From Multifurca ochricompacta (taxonomy: Eukaryota > Basidiomycota > Agaricomycetes > Russulales > Russulaceae): a stretch of DNA of 64,000 nucleotides. The stretch lies in contig WTXG01000011.1 of assembly GCA_022496185.1 (NCBI GenBank), positions 186,001 through 250,000 on the forward strand, written 5' to 3'. Made by a program: the position numbers and the translations under genes. Shown here one piece after another: positions 54,143 to 64,000 of the stretch (position 1 is the first letter of the stretch; every line of letters starts with the position of its first letter). The notes beneath the pieces are model-generated. The model was not told the DNA's origin and made no database searches. It worked only from the letters and a program-made list of their open reading frames with translations.

Positions 54143-55848
54143 TCAGCAAAGCTCAACCTCCCATTCGCCAGCAGCGCCGTCAGTGGTCGGTGGGCTCTTA
54201 AGGGCGATCCGCACACGCCGTCTACCCCGCGAAGTGTCTACTTCGGACTGCATGGGGATGCCGTTGAATAACAACGCGGGGTCAAAGCTGAAACCAAGGT
54301 CCTGGTTTGACATGCCGATACCAATGAAGGGATCAGTATCAAGCTGGGCGGCAGGAAGTAGAGGGACTGTGGGAGAAGCTGACGACAGAGGAGAGGAAGC
54401 AACACTCCAGCTGGGAATATCGTCAAAATTGAATGCAGGTGGGGAGGGAGAGAAGCAAGTCGAACTTGAGGGGGTAGGAGAAGGGGACACTGAGGTGGGA
54501 TTGTGAATGCGTACACGGATCTTTCCGTTGGCAGATGGTTCGGCATCAAAAGTGATATCAAGACCGCACAGACCAAGGGCATTAGCGTCCGCGTCAACAA
54601 ACTCAAGCTTTCGTGGAGGGAAACGTGGAATACGATGGTCTGTGTCGAGGTCCATGACCCCAGGGGTACGCCAGCCACAGTCGCGCGGAAGGAACGTGCG
54701 GAAGTCCATTTTGGAAGCTACAGCGGAGTTGACTGCCGTATTTGACAGAGGGAACGAACCAGAGATAGGTACCGCGGACTGAGAAGTTGAGACAGAAAAT
54801 ATGGAGGGAAGCGCACAAAGCAGGACCTAATAAGAAATCGGTTGGATTCAACCTCAACTTCGCTTCTGTTCTGTTCTGTGAATGGGGGGGAGGAGGAGAG
54901 ACTTACGAGAAGGCTAAGACTGGCGCTGGTCTTATCCGATGATGATGATGATTTGAGTTGCACGGGGAAGCCCGGGGGTCGCACGGGAGAAGTCGGCATC
55001 GGCATACGAGGTTCGGATAATTCCGTTTTTACTGACAAAGGGCGCTTGTTAGTTGAGAGTTGAGTGCTGAGTTCGCGTTCGCGTTGCTCAGCCGCCGCCA
55101 GTCGCACGCGAAGTTGTTCGATTTCTGACATAAGATCACGTGACTTTCCCTCATATGAAGCCGACTTTTGAGCAGCAACAAGTTCTTGTAGACGTGCGTT
55201 TTCCTGTTCGAGTTCGGAAACACGACTGGGGTGGTAACAAATGCTTGTTTAGCCAGCGGAGGTGGAGAGAAATCAAAATTTCAAAACTCACACTTCCATG
55301 GTCTCGAACTCTTCCCGTTTTCGTTGCCTGCTGAGAAAGGCAGCGGCCCTGTTCTTTACGAGGCGCGCCTCACGTTTGCTAAGCCCCGTCACATCCGGGG
55401 GAACAAAATCTTTGGTGCTGATGCGCTCCCCGGAGGCACGAGGCTTTTTCATAGCGTTGGTGGATGGATGAACTGGACTGGAAGGACGCTTGACCGCAGG
55501 TGCCGCAGGACTGAGTAGGCGGGGATAGTCCGGTGATGTCGGTGAGATAGGGGAAGGTGGTGTATGTGGTGCATAAGGAAGCTCGAAGACTTGGTGAGTA
55601 GGAAGGCAAAGTTGGTCCTTTTCCGGGATGAAGTCTGGGCTCATGCGCATGCCGAGAGTACGGTTAGACGGTTGGGGAGAGGTACTACCAACCGAGCCGA
55701 CCGAGTATGGAGGGGACGGTGGGTGGGTATAGTGAGGATAATTAAGTGTAAAGGTCTCAATGTTTGAAGTAGGGGAAAAGAGTGGTTGATCCCAAGAGGA
55801 ATCGGAGATGGGTGAAGTGAGGGAGTCGCTTGAGATGATCTGAGACAT
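54143..55848 (-). CDS. bZIP transcription factor with a predicted membrane segment
   Basis: Three exons (55848-55292, 55225-54907, 54826-54143), 519 residues, no frame break. Ser/Pro-rich N-terminus; KKPRASGERISTKDFVPP; basic region KREARLVKNRAAAFLSRQRKR (split here as KREARLVKNR + AAAFLSRQRKR), with the bZIP N-x7-R spacing; leucine zipper LEQENARLQELV and IEQLRVRLAAAEQRERELS. After a Ser-rich linker comes SLSLLVLLCALPSIFSVS, a 16-18 residue hydrophobic stretch formed exactly across the last intron, then a 210-residue tail. The layout bZIP, then membrane helix, then C-terminal tail resembles ER-tethered ATF6/CREB3-type factors, but homology to those is not shown. An ATG at 55887 in the same frame could add 13 residues. 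Confidence 0.85.
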
Positions 55849-58800
55849 GGTAAGGGAGAGGAGGCGACGCTCTGGAGAGAGTAGCATTATGTCTAATTTA
55901 TATGTAGGGTTCTATATCTAAGAAGGGGAGAGGGAGAAGATGGTAACGTCAGGAGGCGGCAGCAGGTGAACAAGGAACGGGACGAGGTCTGGTGATGGTG
56001 GAGGTAGAAAAAAAAATATAAAAAATGGTTAAGGGAAAGGGAAAGGGAACGGAGAACGGAAATATGTCGCTTGTCGGCTGGGGATGCTCGAAACGGCAGC
56101 AGTGCCCCCGCCTGGTAACCTTTCCCTCTTTTGGGGGACGACGACAACTTACAACTCAACTCAACTTAACTTAACTTAACTTTCTTACAAACTTACCTAC
56201 GGCACACACTCTAGATGGACCATGTTGCCTCCATTTTCGACGTCTATCCGTCTATCCGATAATAATATGTACCCTCTTCCAGTCGCTCTGTTCCAAAAAA
56301 AAACAACCCTTTGATATAAAATGATAATTGATAAATGATAAATGATAAATGGCGTTAAATGCTCCCGCCTTACTTGCCAATTTAAGTAACTTGGGCCGCC
56401 TGTCCCCACTTTCCCCACTCTTGTTTCCCCACGGTAAGGATATTCCTCGGAAGTTCTCAAGAGACAAGAAACCCCTCCTCTCTCTCTCCTCTCCCTCATC
56501 ACACAAAATTTCATTCTATTTTTTACCCTTCCAAGACTCGTGAGCTGCTCATCATTGCGACCCATGTGTCTCCCATCCACCACATGACGGTCTTGGTAGA
56601 TATCATGTTTCTCAATGCGCTCTTTCTTGTCATTCACCCTATCCTTTTCCTCAACACCCTTATCTGATTGATACCCTTTTACCTTTCTGAATACTGGACC
56701 GCGTTGGTCAAACGCTAAGCTCAAGTCGATGCATGCACATTGCCGGGAGTTATTCGGCGTACAGGAGCGCCCAATCACAGCCAGGAGGACGGGTCATGTT
56801 AGTCCGCTTAGGTGGTTGTGCACCATGCGCAGTCCCTGGGCCCCTGGTCTACATGTATATACTATCCTTCCATTTGAAACGATACTCGTGCAAAGACTCG
56901 AACGATCGGTCACCCTTCTTTTATTCGACTCCATGCTTGGGGGAAACGCAACGAAGCCCCGTGAGATGGTTAGATGGGTAGATCATCTTCGCTTGCCTGT
57001 CCATGGAGCTAGACTGCTTTTCATTGGGTAGATAAACCTTTGTTTGTAATTTCTTCTCGACTCGACATGGGCCTTGACGATATACTTTGAATAAGAGGGG
57101 GTATAAATGATAATAACGATAATAATAAATTGGGTTCTCTCTAACTATACATCTTCGATGATCATGCTTCATCAAGCGTGGCGCATCACGGCAATTGGTC
57201 CGCGGCCCGCACAATCCGGGTGTCAGGGCGGATAGACCTCCATCTGACCATCTTCGTTTCTCGTGAGACAAACACTCGGCGAAACCGCTGAGAATCTGTC
57301 CCACAGATAAACAGAGGCCGTTAATCGCTCAGATGTACATGGATCTATAAGTTGGCCCATCACACTTTTCATTGGGAAAAGGAAAAAAAGGGGAAAAAAA
57401 CCGGCGCGCCGGCCCATTGCGGAAATGGCTTAATTATGTCCGCGTCATAGTCATATGTTAAGCTTCCCTCGTGCTACGTTCAACAGAGCAGAGTTTCAAC
57501 GCTTGCCCTATGGCTAAGAGACCGTGCGGTGAGAGATCTATCTATAGTGGAGTTTCCGCTGGACTACTATTTGATCGATTGTGGCGTGTGAATATTCATG
57601 GTCATGGTCAACAACTAACAATACAATACAATACAATACAATACAACACAACACAACACAACACAAGCAACACAAGGAAAGAGGAAACGAGGACGAGGAC
57701 AAAGACAAAGACGGTCTCGGTTTGGTCAATGTCTCGTTCGTCTGCACAGGGGGCTAATTGATCGCAATCAATCAGACTACACAACTAATAGCCTTCCCTT
57801 TCCCAATCACCTTGTTGCTTGAGTTACGTTCTGGGACCCACAATAGTTGAAGCTGACTGACGTCGGAGTCAGTAGAGCTCGTTGCGTCGGCCGGCTGCCC
57901 GGTTTTCGAACATTGTATCGTCCCTGATTACTAGCAACCTCAAAGCGGGTTTCGCCCATGCTGACTTCTTGATAAACATCCTACAGGAGCCTGGTCCGCG
58001 GGGCGGGGAAACCCCGAGTATTTAATGTAACAATTCGGTAACTTGGTACTTGCCATGTGAGGGGTTTTCCTCAATAACCCACTATTACACTTTTCTGTCT
58101 CAAATCTCAAAAAAAAAAAAACATCGACAAGGGTTCGCTTCTTAGCTCGGCGAAGCTAAAAGGCTTCCGCGGAAAGGTGAGGACAACATTGCTGTATGTG
58201 GGCGCGATAACCCCCTGTAGCTTTACGACGGGAGTGGCAATGGCAATATAGTAGACATAGACACCTTTGTGCCGATCATAATTGGAGATCGGATAAGACC
58301 ACCTACTAAAGTTGTCTTCTAGTCTTCTAACCTTCCCTCTTCATGTAATGTAAGCCCTGGGCAGGGTTGGCCATGATATGAACAACGAATGTATCCACCC
58401 AGATGTGTCCCCACGATCCAATGTACCGACATCTTGGCGATGTAAGGGCAGGCAGGCAGGGTTGTGCAAGAATGTTCAGGCTCTTCCTTCAGGAAGAGAA
58501 GAGATACGATATGAGAGAAGTTTTTCCGGGGTCTGAGACAATTCGGGATGGTGTACGATCGTTGAGGGTGGTGAGCGAACAGGAGCTGCCAAAGCGGATC
58601 CCTTTTACCCCGGGTTGTGGGCGTGATGAGTTGCTCTAGAGACAAAACGAGTGATTAACGTGTTTCGTGCGCACCGTACAGTGAGTGGACTGAAGGATGT
58701 GTATATGATGTCGTGCAGTCGAATGGTCGTTCGAGTGATAACGGGTCAAGAAGCTTCACTGGCAGAAGCAGAAAATTCGTACCCCATCTCAAGTGTTCTG

Positions 58801-59307
58801 AGTTTTGTGTTCTGTGTGTTTGCCGCGCGCTTTGGGCTTCCAAGATTTAGACGTACGGTACGGTTAATCCAACTGAGTTGAGTCGAACAAAGGTAACAAC
58901 GACCAGGGATCCAAACCGGTTGACTTGTAATTAACCCACCCATCCCGAGCATATCTCCTATTACCGCCGTAGTCACTAGCAGAGTGCGAGGTGCGAGTAC
59001 ACAGGACGCTGATTTGCCTCGTCGCACCCCCCACTTGAGGACAAGCTCGCTATCTTCCCACTCCATACATGGCACAACAGAAGGGGGTCAGTACCTTTCA
59101 AAATTTCCACCAGCCGTCATTGTGGGTGACGCGACCCATACAGTGGAGGCACTAATGTGCACCCGAACGGGACGACAGGGACGACGTTGGGAACAGTTCC
59201 CGTTCCCCCGTTCCATTCCCGTTTCCGGATCTTGTGCACGTGCACGTGCACTCTCGTGTAGGGAACTTGGTAGTCCAGGCTCATCTTAACACTGAACTAC
59301 GATTGCC
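55849..59307. other. 3.4-kb gene-poor region upstream of bZIP and GCDH
   Basis: Divergent upstream DNA between the bZIP gene (-) and GCDH (+). Frames present (for example minus 56778-56197) are rich in charged residues from the complement of CT-rich DNA and look non-coding. Contains AACTC/AACTT tandem repeats (56150-56181), CT-rich tracts (56470-56520), the AATAC/ACAAC repeat at 57619-57670 and a CCAATC-rich zone near 57790. Long leader or large regulatory region of the bZIP gene is likely. Confidence 0.5.
57619..57670. repeat. Pentanucleotide microsatellite
   Basis: (AATAC)n passing into (AACAC)n on the + strand, about ten units. Confidence 0.85.
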
Positions 59308-61171
59308 ATGGCCAATTTAACTCGCAGTATATTGATATATCGTAGCGGCATAGCGATGCGCAGAGCGCATTACAATCCTCTTAATGGCCAAGTCAAATGT
59401 CTCCACCAAACTGCTGAGAGGCCTGTATTCCGTTGGGAGGTCAGACTCCTCCGTGCGCATCGTTATTTCATTCATTTTAAGCGTTCCCTCCTTTCAGGAT
59501 CCATTAGACATGGAAGACCAATTGTCAGAGGAGGAGATTTCCATTCGGTACGCATTCTTTCCATTCTCGTCGTCTTCAGCTTAAAGCGTCTCAGTGACAC
59601 GGCACGGGATTTTTGTCGGGTGTGTCCGTCATTTGTCCAGGACTCTACAGAGACCAATGGACACTTAAATAGGAATATCTCGCACCACGCGTCCTCGAGC
59701 TCACCGAACAGAGGGTGCGTTATAGGTGTACATATTACCGATCCCATAGTATTTAGTGAGAGACGTTTTGGCAGAGTTGGATAAGTCAGTTCTTCCGGCA
59801 ATGGGTTCTGTTGGTCTGTTGGGACCAACTATTCAGGGATACGGATGTGCCGGTGTGAACTACGTTTCCTATGGCCTTATTGCGAGGGAAATTGAGAGGC
59901 ATGTCCACTTTGCCGCCCCGCACATATACTTCTCATGACTTTGAGCAGCATCGACTCGGGCTACCGTTCAACCGCTTCGGTGCAGTCTTCCCTGTCATGC
60001 ACCCCATCAACACATTTGGTACAGAAGCACAGAAGCAGAAGTACCTGCCCGCTCTCGGTGAGTGTGAGATTGCGTTCAGCACCCCGTTCAAGCGCTAACA
60101 TCCCGTAGCCAAAGGCGAGCTTATTGGATGCTTTGTTAGTTATTTCCACTTCTTTATGGAAGTCACGTGATCTAACTATCTCCAAGGGCCTAACCGAGCC
60201 TAATCATGGATCTGATCCTGCTGGCATGGACACTACTGCCGAGGAGACAAGTGGGGGTTTGTCCTCCACGGGAGCAAGACCTGGATCACAAATGCTCCCG
60301 TCGCGTAAGTTCATGATATCTCCCCTACATGGCGCTCGACTGAATGCGTTGCAGTGATATTTTCATTATCTGGGCGCGGTGCAAGTGGGATGGCAAAGTG
60401 CGCGGGTTCATTCTCGAAAAGGTATGACAATTTATTCTAAACGCCTTCGTATTTTTGAGGGTCTCATAACCATAGGGCCTCCGTGGGCTTTCCGCGCTGA
60501 AAATTAGCAATAAACTTGCACTGCGCGCCTCCACGACGGGTTCTATATTCATGGACAACGTCAAAGTTTCGCTTGATGCATTGATGCCAGGCGCCATCGG
60601 TCTCGGTGCGGCTTTCTCCTGCCTCAACAGCGCACGCTACGGCATCTCCTGGGGCGTTATGGGCGCACTCGAGTCGTGTCTCGTTCAGGCTCAACAGTAT
60701 GCGCTCGAGCGACATCAATTCAAGCGACCTCTCGCTTCGTTCCAACTCGTACAGAAGAAACTCGCGGACGCACATACAGAAATTGCTCTGGGCTTACAGG
60801 CGAGTCTACGCGTCGGACGGCTGAAGGACGCGGGTCGTGCTGTGCCAGAAATGATTAGTATTGTAAAACGAAATAACTGTGGGAAAGCCCTGCACCATGC
60901 TCGTGTGCTGTTGGACATCCTGGGCGGTAACGCAGCCGCAGACGAGTAAGCGGGGCAATTAATCCCATGTTGTGTCCTACACTCACACTCATGCTGTATA
61001 GGTATCATATTGGGAGGCATGCCGGAAATTTGCAGGTCACGAATACATACGAGGGCACCTTCGTGAGTGAAAACGTACTGAGATTGTTTCACATGGATCT
61101 CAGTCTAGCCCTAGGACATCCACACCCTCATACTTGGCAAAGCCATTACTGGTGTCCAAGCCTTTTCCTGA
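59308..61171 (+). CDS. GCDH: Glutaryl-CoA dehydrogenase (mitochondrial), frame breaks
   Basis: FAD acyl-CoA dehydrogenase of lysine/tryptophan degradation, mitochondrial matrix. About twelve exons: 59308-59439, 59498-59547, 59595-59619, 59673-59714, about 59759-59898, 59949-60057, 60109-60134, 60187-60304, 60355-60421, 60476-60945, 61002-61062, 61115-61171. Motifs: [152 protein letters not shown] (catalytic Glu), [12 protein letters not shown]. Single bases missing near 59992 (QSSL-VMHP) and in the G run at 60252-60256. The fifth/sixth exon junction uses a GC donor. The basic N-terminus suits a presequence. Confidence 0.9.
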
Positions 61172-61308
61172 GGTAATATAATTACCACGTGGAAATCACG
61201 TGGTGAAGGGAGAAAGGAAATCTAAATGTAAAGGCACACAACACAAACAAATCAACCAAAACGGAGTAATTACAGGCTGGACGCAGGTTGTGATGCCCAG
61301 TCCACTGC

Positions 61309-63481
61309 TCAGGCATCCGTGTTACGTAAGGTCGGGTCGACCCACGGTAGACCTATAATGTCGAATACCTCCTTCTCAGATCGGGGGTATATAATTTTGG
61401 AGTCGCGCCGGCGCGTGCTGAAGGTCTCCAATGTTAGCATCTCTTGGGAACAGTGGGCTACTGGACATACATTCCAGAACTATCAAACTTCAACCCTCTA
61501 GACAAACCGAAAATAAGACTGTGCTCGGAAGGCAGAGGAAAATCGGCTCCTACATGGCCTTCGCAGCCGACCTCAAGTCCCTCTCAAACGTTGTCCCGCC
61601 CGTCCACCCGACCACAGCAGTCCAGTAGGTATCAGGCAGTGCACAAATGAGGTCTACTCGGCGGTGCTGTCCGTCGTTGGGTGTTCGGTATACAGTGAGG
61701 GCCTTCTCGAGCGAATCCCAGTGTGCAGTGCGCAGTGTATTATATTCGTGGAAGGAGGAAAGGTCTGTGTGCATCAACGAGCGTTTTGCACGATGGAGAA
61801 GCCAGCGGGGGTGATACTTACGCATGACATGCGTTACCAAGCCCGAAGACCGCAGTCGCGCGATAAGTCTGGTGCAAAGACCCTTGGCTGACGTTGTGTT
61901 GGGATGCGTAAATACGATATCAATGTCATTGCTGGCGGGCTTTCCGCGACGGTATCTATGGATCTCAGTAAAAAAACCTACGGAGAGAGAAAGAAATATA
62001 CAAACACATACCCGCCTACAAGGGTGCTCACACAACCGGGCTCCACAGCGTTCAGATGGTCCAAAATTGTGGAATGGATGGCTTCAACTTCGTCGCGTGA
62101 GATGCTAAGTGGGTGTCAGCACATCATTTCAAGAACGGGTCCTTAGCTCGCACGTCTGTACAAGATCATCACGCAGCTCAAGTGCGATCCGGATGTTCAT
62201 TTCGGTGCTGTCGCTCTGCCCTATTGGCGCGGGACCAATGTCGGCCTCATAATAAGCCTCTAGATCACGCAAGGTACGTAGTCCACGGTCATACAATTTG
62301 CGCGCCGTGACGGGTCCGATGCCATAGATGGACGCGAACAGTGATAGAGAGACGAAACGCTCCGATTTTCTTTTTTCTTCTGTCAAATGTCCCATTCGCA
62401 TCGCAAAATAAAGGGTAGGAAATGGTGTACGTACCGATTTCAGCTATCTCTCCGTAGAAAAGATACTCATCGATCTGTTAATGGTGAGCGGAGTCAACGA
62501 AGTAGTACATTCACATCAGCCTCTAGCTTACCATCTTGGAAATCTTCGCACCAATGAAAGGTAGTTTCTGTACTTCGCTGCGCTCGCTGGCAGTAATCTT
62601 TCGTGGGAATGCTGAATTTACAGTAAGCGAGACACGCTGTGCATACGGTGCATACGTGGGCACCTTTAATGGTCTGTCGAGCATACATTTAAGTACAGGA
62701 TGAAGCAAGGCTGACTTCGCGCTCACTGCAATGGCCCGCGCATAACTAAGTGCGCTACGCTCGTTACCCTCAAGCACGCGACTGCATCTCAGGACATCAA
62801 ACGCTGAACACAGCGACTGGTTCACAGATATGAGAGGTGAAGCCCGAGAACAGGAAAAGCGGGCCGTATGATCGAGCTTAGGTGTGAGTAGGGGGACTGG
62901 CGGGGGTAGCAGGAATGCTGGTGGACCGGGGTTTACATGCGCCGTTCGAAAAGGTGATTCTATAAAGGATGTATGAGGAGAGGGGAACGGGGAACTAGGC
63001 TTATATGACGGTGTTTGAATGGACTGGGAAGTGCTCCGTGGACAGTGCTTCTCGGCTGCCTCTTTTAAATCCGGAAGTGCCGCGTAGTCGGCGCAAGGGA
63101 GTAAGTGGTCCTGCGCAACGGAGTCGCGTAGCCATTCAGGCGTTACTAAAGCCTTTCTTTTCTGCGTGCGCCATCACGCACTTTAGGTGGGTGTGAGATT
63201 AAGAGGAAAAAGTGAACAGTGACTGACTGCCAGGTTCCAGTCAAGATGACGCTCCAAACGCTTGCGCATCCCAATGGCAGTAATGATGACAATTGCTTCA
63301 TCTGGTGAACTGACGATGTTCGCGTCTGCTTTCTCCGCAAGGTCATAGATTTCGATATGTCTGTCTGTGAAAGCTTGGCCTGGAGAACAAATATTTTATG
63401 AGAGGCAAGAATTCCGGGTGCAACCCTAGTTCTAGCGCGTTTGAAAGGACGTTGGGATGAATTGGAAAGTTTGGAGGCCAT
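61309..63481 (-). CDS. POL4: Family X DNA polymerase with BRCT domain (Pol lambda/mu type)
   Basis: Gap-filling polymerase of end joining and base-excision repair, nuclear. Nine exons: 63481-63228, 63161-62532, 62474-62435, 62379-62154, 62104-62012, 61955-61822, 61764-61554, 61497-61471, 61417-61309; 574 residues. BRCT domain (about 20-115): ILASHKIFVLQAKLSQTDI, EIYDLAEKADANIVSSP, ALVTPEWLRDSV. Pro/Ser linker. Helix-hairpin-helix and fingers: QKLPFIGAKISKMIDEYL, FASIYGIGPVTARKLYDRGL. Catalytic acids: GKPASNDIDIVFTHP (D-x-D) and RRVDLICAL (third Asp), then FNRDLR-type ERDLRSAAKA and C-terminal SEKEVFDIIGLPWVDP. One base missing in exon 1 between the QTDIS and EIYDL segments. Convergent with GCDH, only 137 nt apart. 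Confidence 0.92.
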
Positions 63482-64000
63482 CTGATCCTAGATGAACATA
63501 CTATCCCATCCCATCCTCCTCGTCCTCGTCCTCCTCTCTACTCAACTCCAACTCAATGGATGGAACCAACGGCCCGTTTACCCGGACACCCTCTCAAGCC
63601 CTCACGTGTCAAGATAAGAGATAAGAGATAAAAGATAAGACCATCATGTTTGGTCAATACAAATCAAATGGAAAGAACGACTTGCTGCTATTATTGTGTT
63701 GTTGAGGAGTTACAAGTCACATGCCTGGGGTATAACGGATAGTGGTGTTTGGGTGTGATAAAGCAAACCAGACCCAACGAAGAAAGCAAGCCAGGATTAA
63801 CAGACAACACATTCGTCCTTCGCCTGCTGACGGGTTGGACGAGCCATGTTTGCCCTTTTATTACCTTGCCGCTTCATTTCCGTTAATCGATTCATAGCGC
63901 GTTTATTACCTTGCGCTGTAAACTATAAGTAAGCACCGACCTTCGGACTGGTAGACTATTCCACATACCAGCAGCACGCATGTACCAGCGCTTTGCAAAC
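63482..64000. other. Promoter side of the X polymerase
   Basis: 519 nt up to the window end. AAGATAAGAGATAAGAGATAAAAGA run at 63612-63640, written here in part only. No gene seen. Confidence 0.5.

Noticed and set aside
56197..56778. 193-codon minus-strand frame
   Set aside because: Composition (Arg, Glu, Lys, His) comes from the complement of CT-rich DNA; no motif, no splice context, no codon bias.
57619..57670. Possible CRISPR-like or telomere-like array
   Set aside because: Simple pentanucleotide microsatellite without spacers; eukaryotic context.

Overview
The window is fungal nuclear DNA, most likely from a mushroom-forming basidiomycete (Agaricomycetes). Genes are split by many short GT-AG introns (mostly 45-65 nt) and lie close together on both strands. 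The conserved proteins (MED31, PPM1, eIF4G, TIM22, dynactin p25, GCDH) read as basidiomycete-type. All calls come from reading the sequence by eye; exon borders were chosen so that reading frame and family motifs continue.

Layout: 0.1-8.2 kb holds MED31 (+), the PP2A leucine carboxyl methyltransferase PPM1 (-) and a six-exon eIF4G (-). 9.2-13.8 kb is an intact Ty1/copia element with LTRs identical by eye. 13.9-24.5 kb is an arrestin-like gene (+) broken by an 8.16-kb Ty3/gypsy chromodomain element, which itself carries two nested non-autonomous hAT-type elements. All insertions have clear target-site duplications (CTAGG, GCCCA, GGGACGAG, TTTGAGGT). 24.7-27.7 kb holds a TMEM70/186-like mitochondrial protein (-), TIM22 (-) and dynactin subunit 5 (+), the last two divergent.

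28.1-35.7 kb is the most interesting gene block. Two flavocytochrome b2-like FMN dehydrogenases (one -, one +) flank an isocitrate-lyase/PEP-mutase family enzyme that resembles oxaloacetate acetylhydrolase. Neither b2-like protein has a mitochondrial presequence, and they end in AKL and TKL, which are peroxisomal-type C-termini. The trio looks like a glyoxylate/oxalate metabolism cluster.

35.9-51.8 kb has several unrecognised lineage-type genes: a four-exon-plus membrane protein with a decayed partial copy beside it, a GPI-type cupredoxin, a small secreted protein, and N-acetylglucosamine-6-phosphate deacetylase (-). 52.1-55.9 kb has NMN adenylyltransferase (+) and a bZIP factor (-) with a predicted membrane segment. 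About 3.4 kb without a convincing gene follows, then glutaryl-CoA dehydrogenase (+) and a family X DNA polymerase with BRCT domain (-).

A cross-cutting observation: many otherwise well-conserved genes are each out of frame by exactly one missing base (PPM1, arrestin, both b2-like genes, NagA, NMNAT, GCDH, the X polymerase, gypsy pol). The one-way bias, often at base runs or doubled bases, points more to indel errors in the assembly than to mass pseudogenisation. Single frame breaks here should not be taken as proof of gene death.
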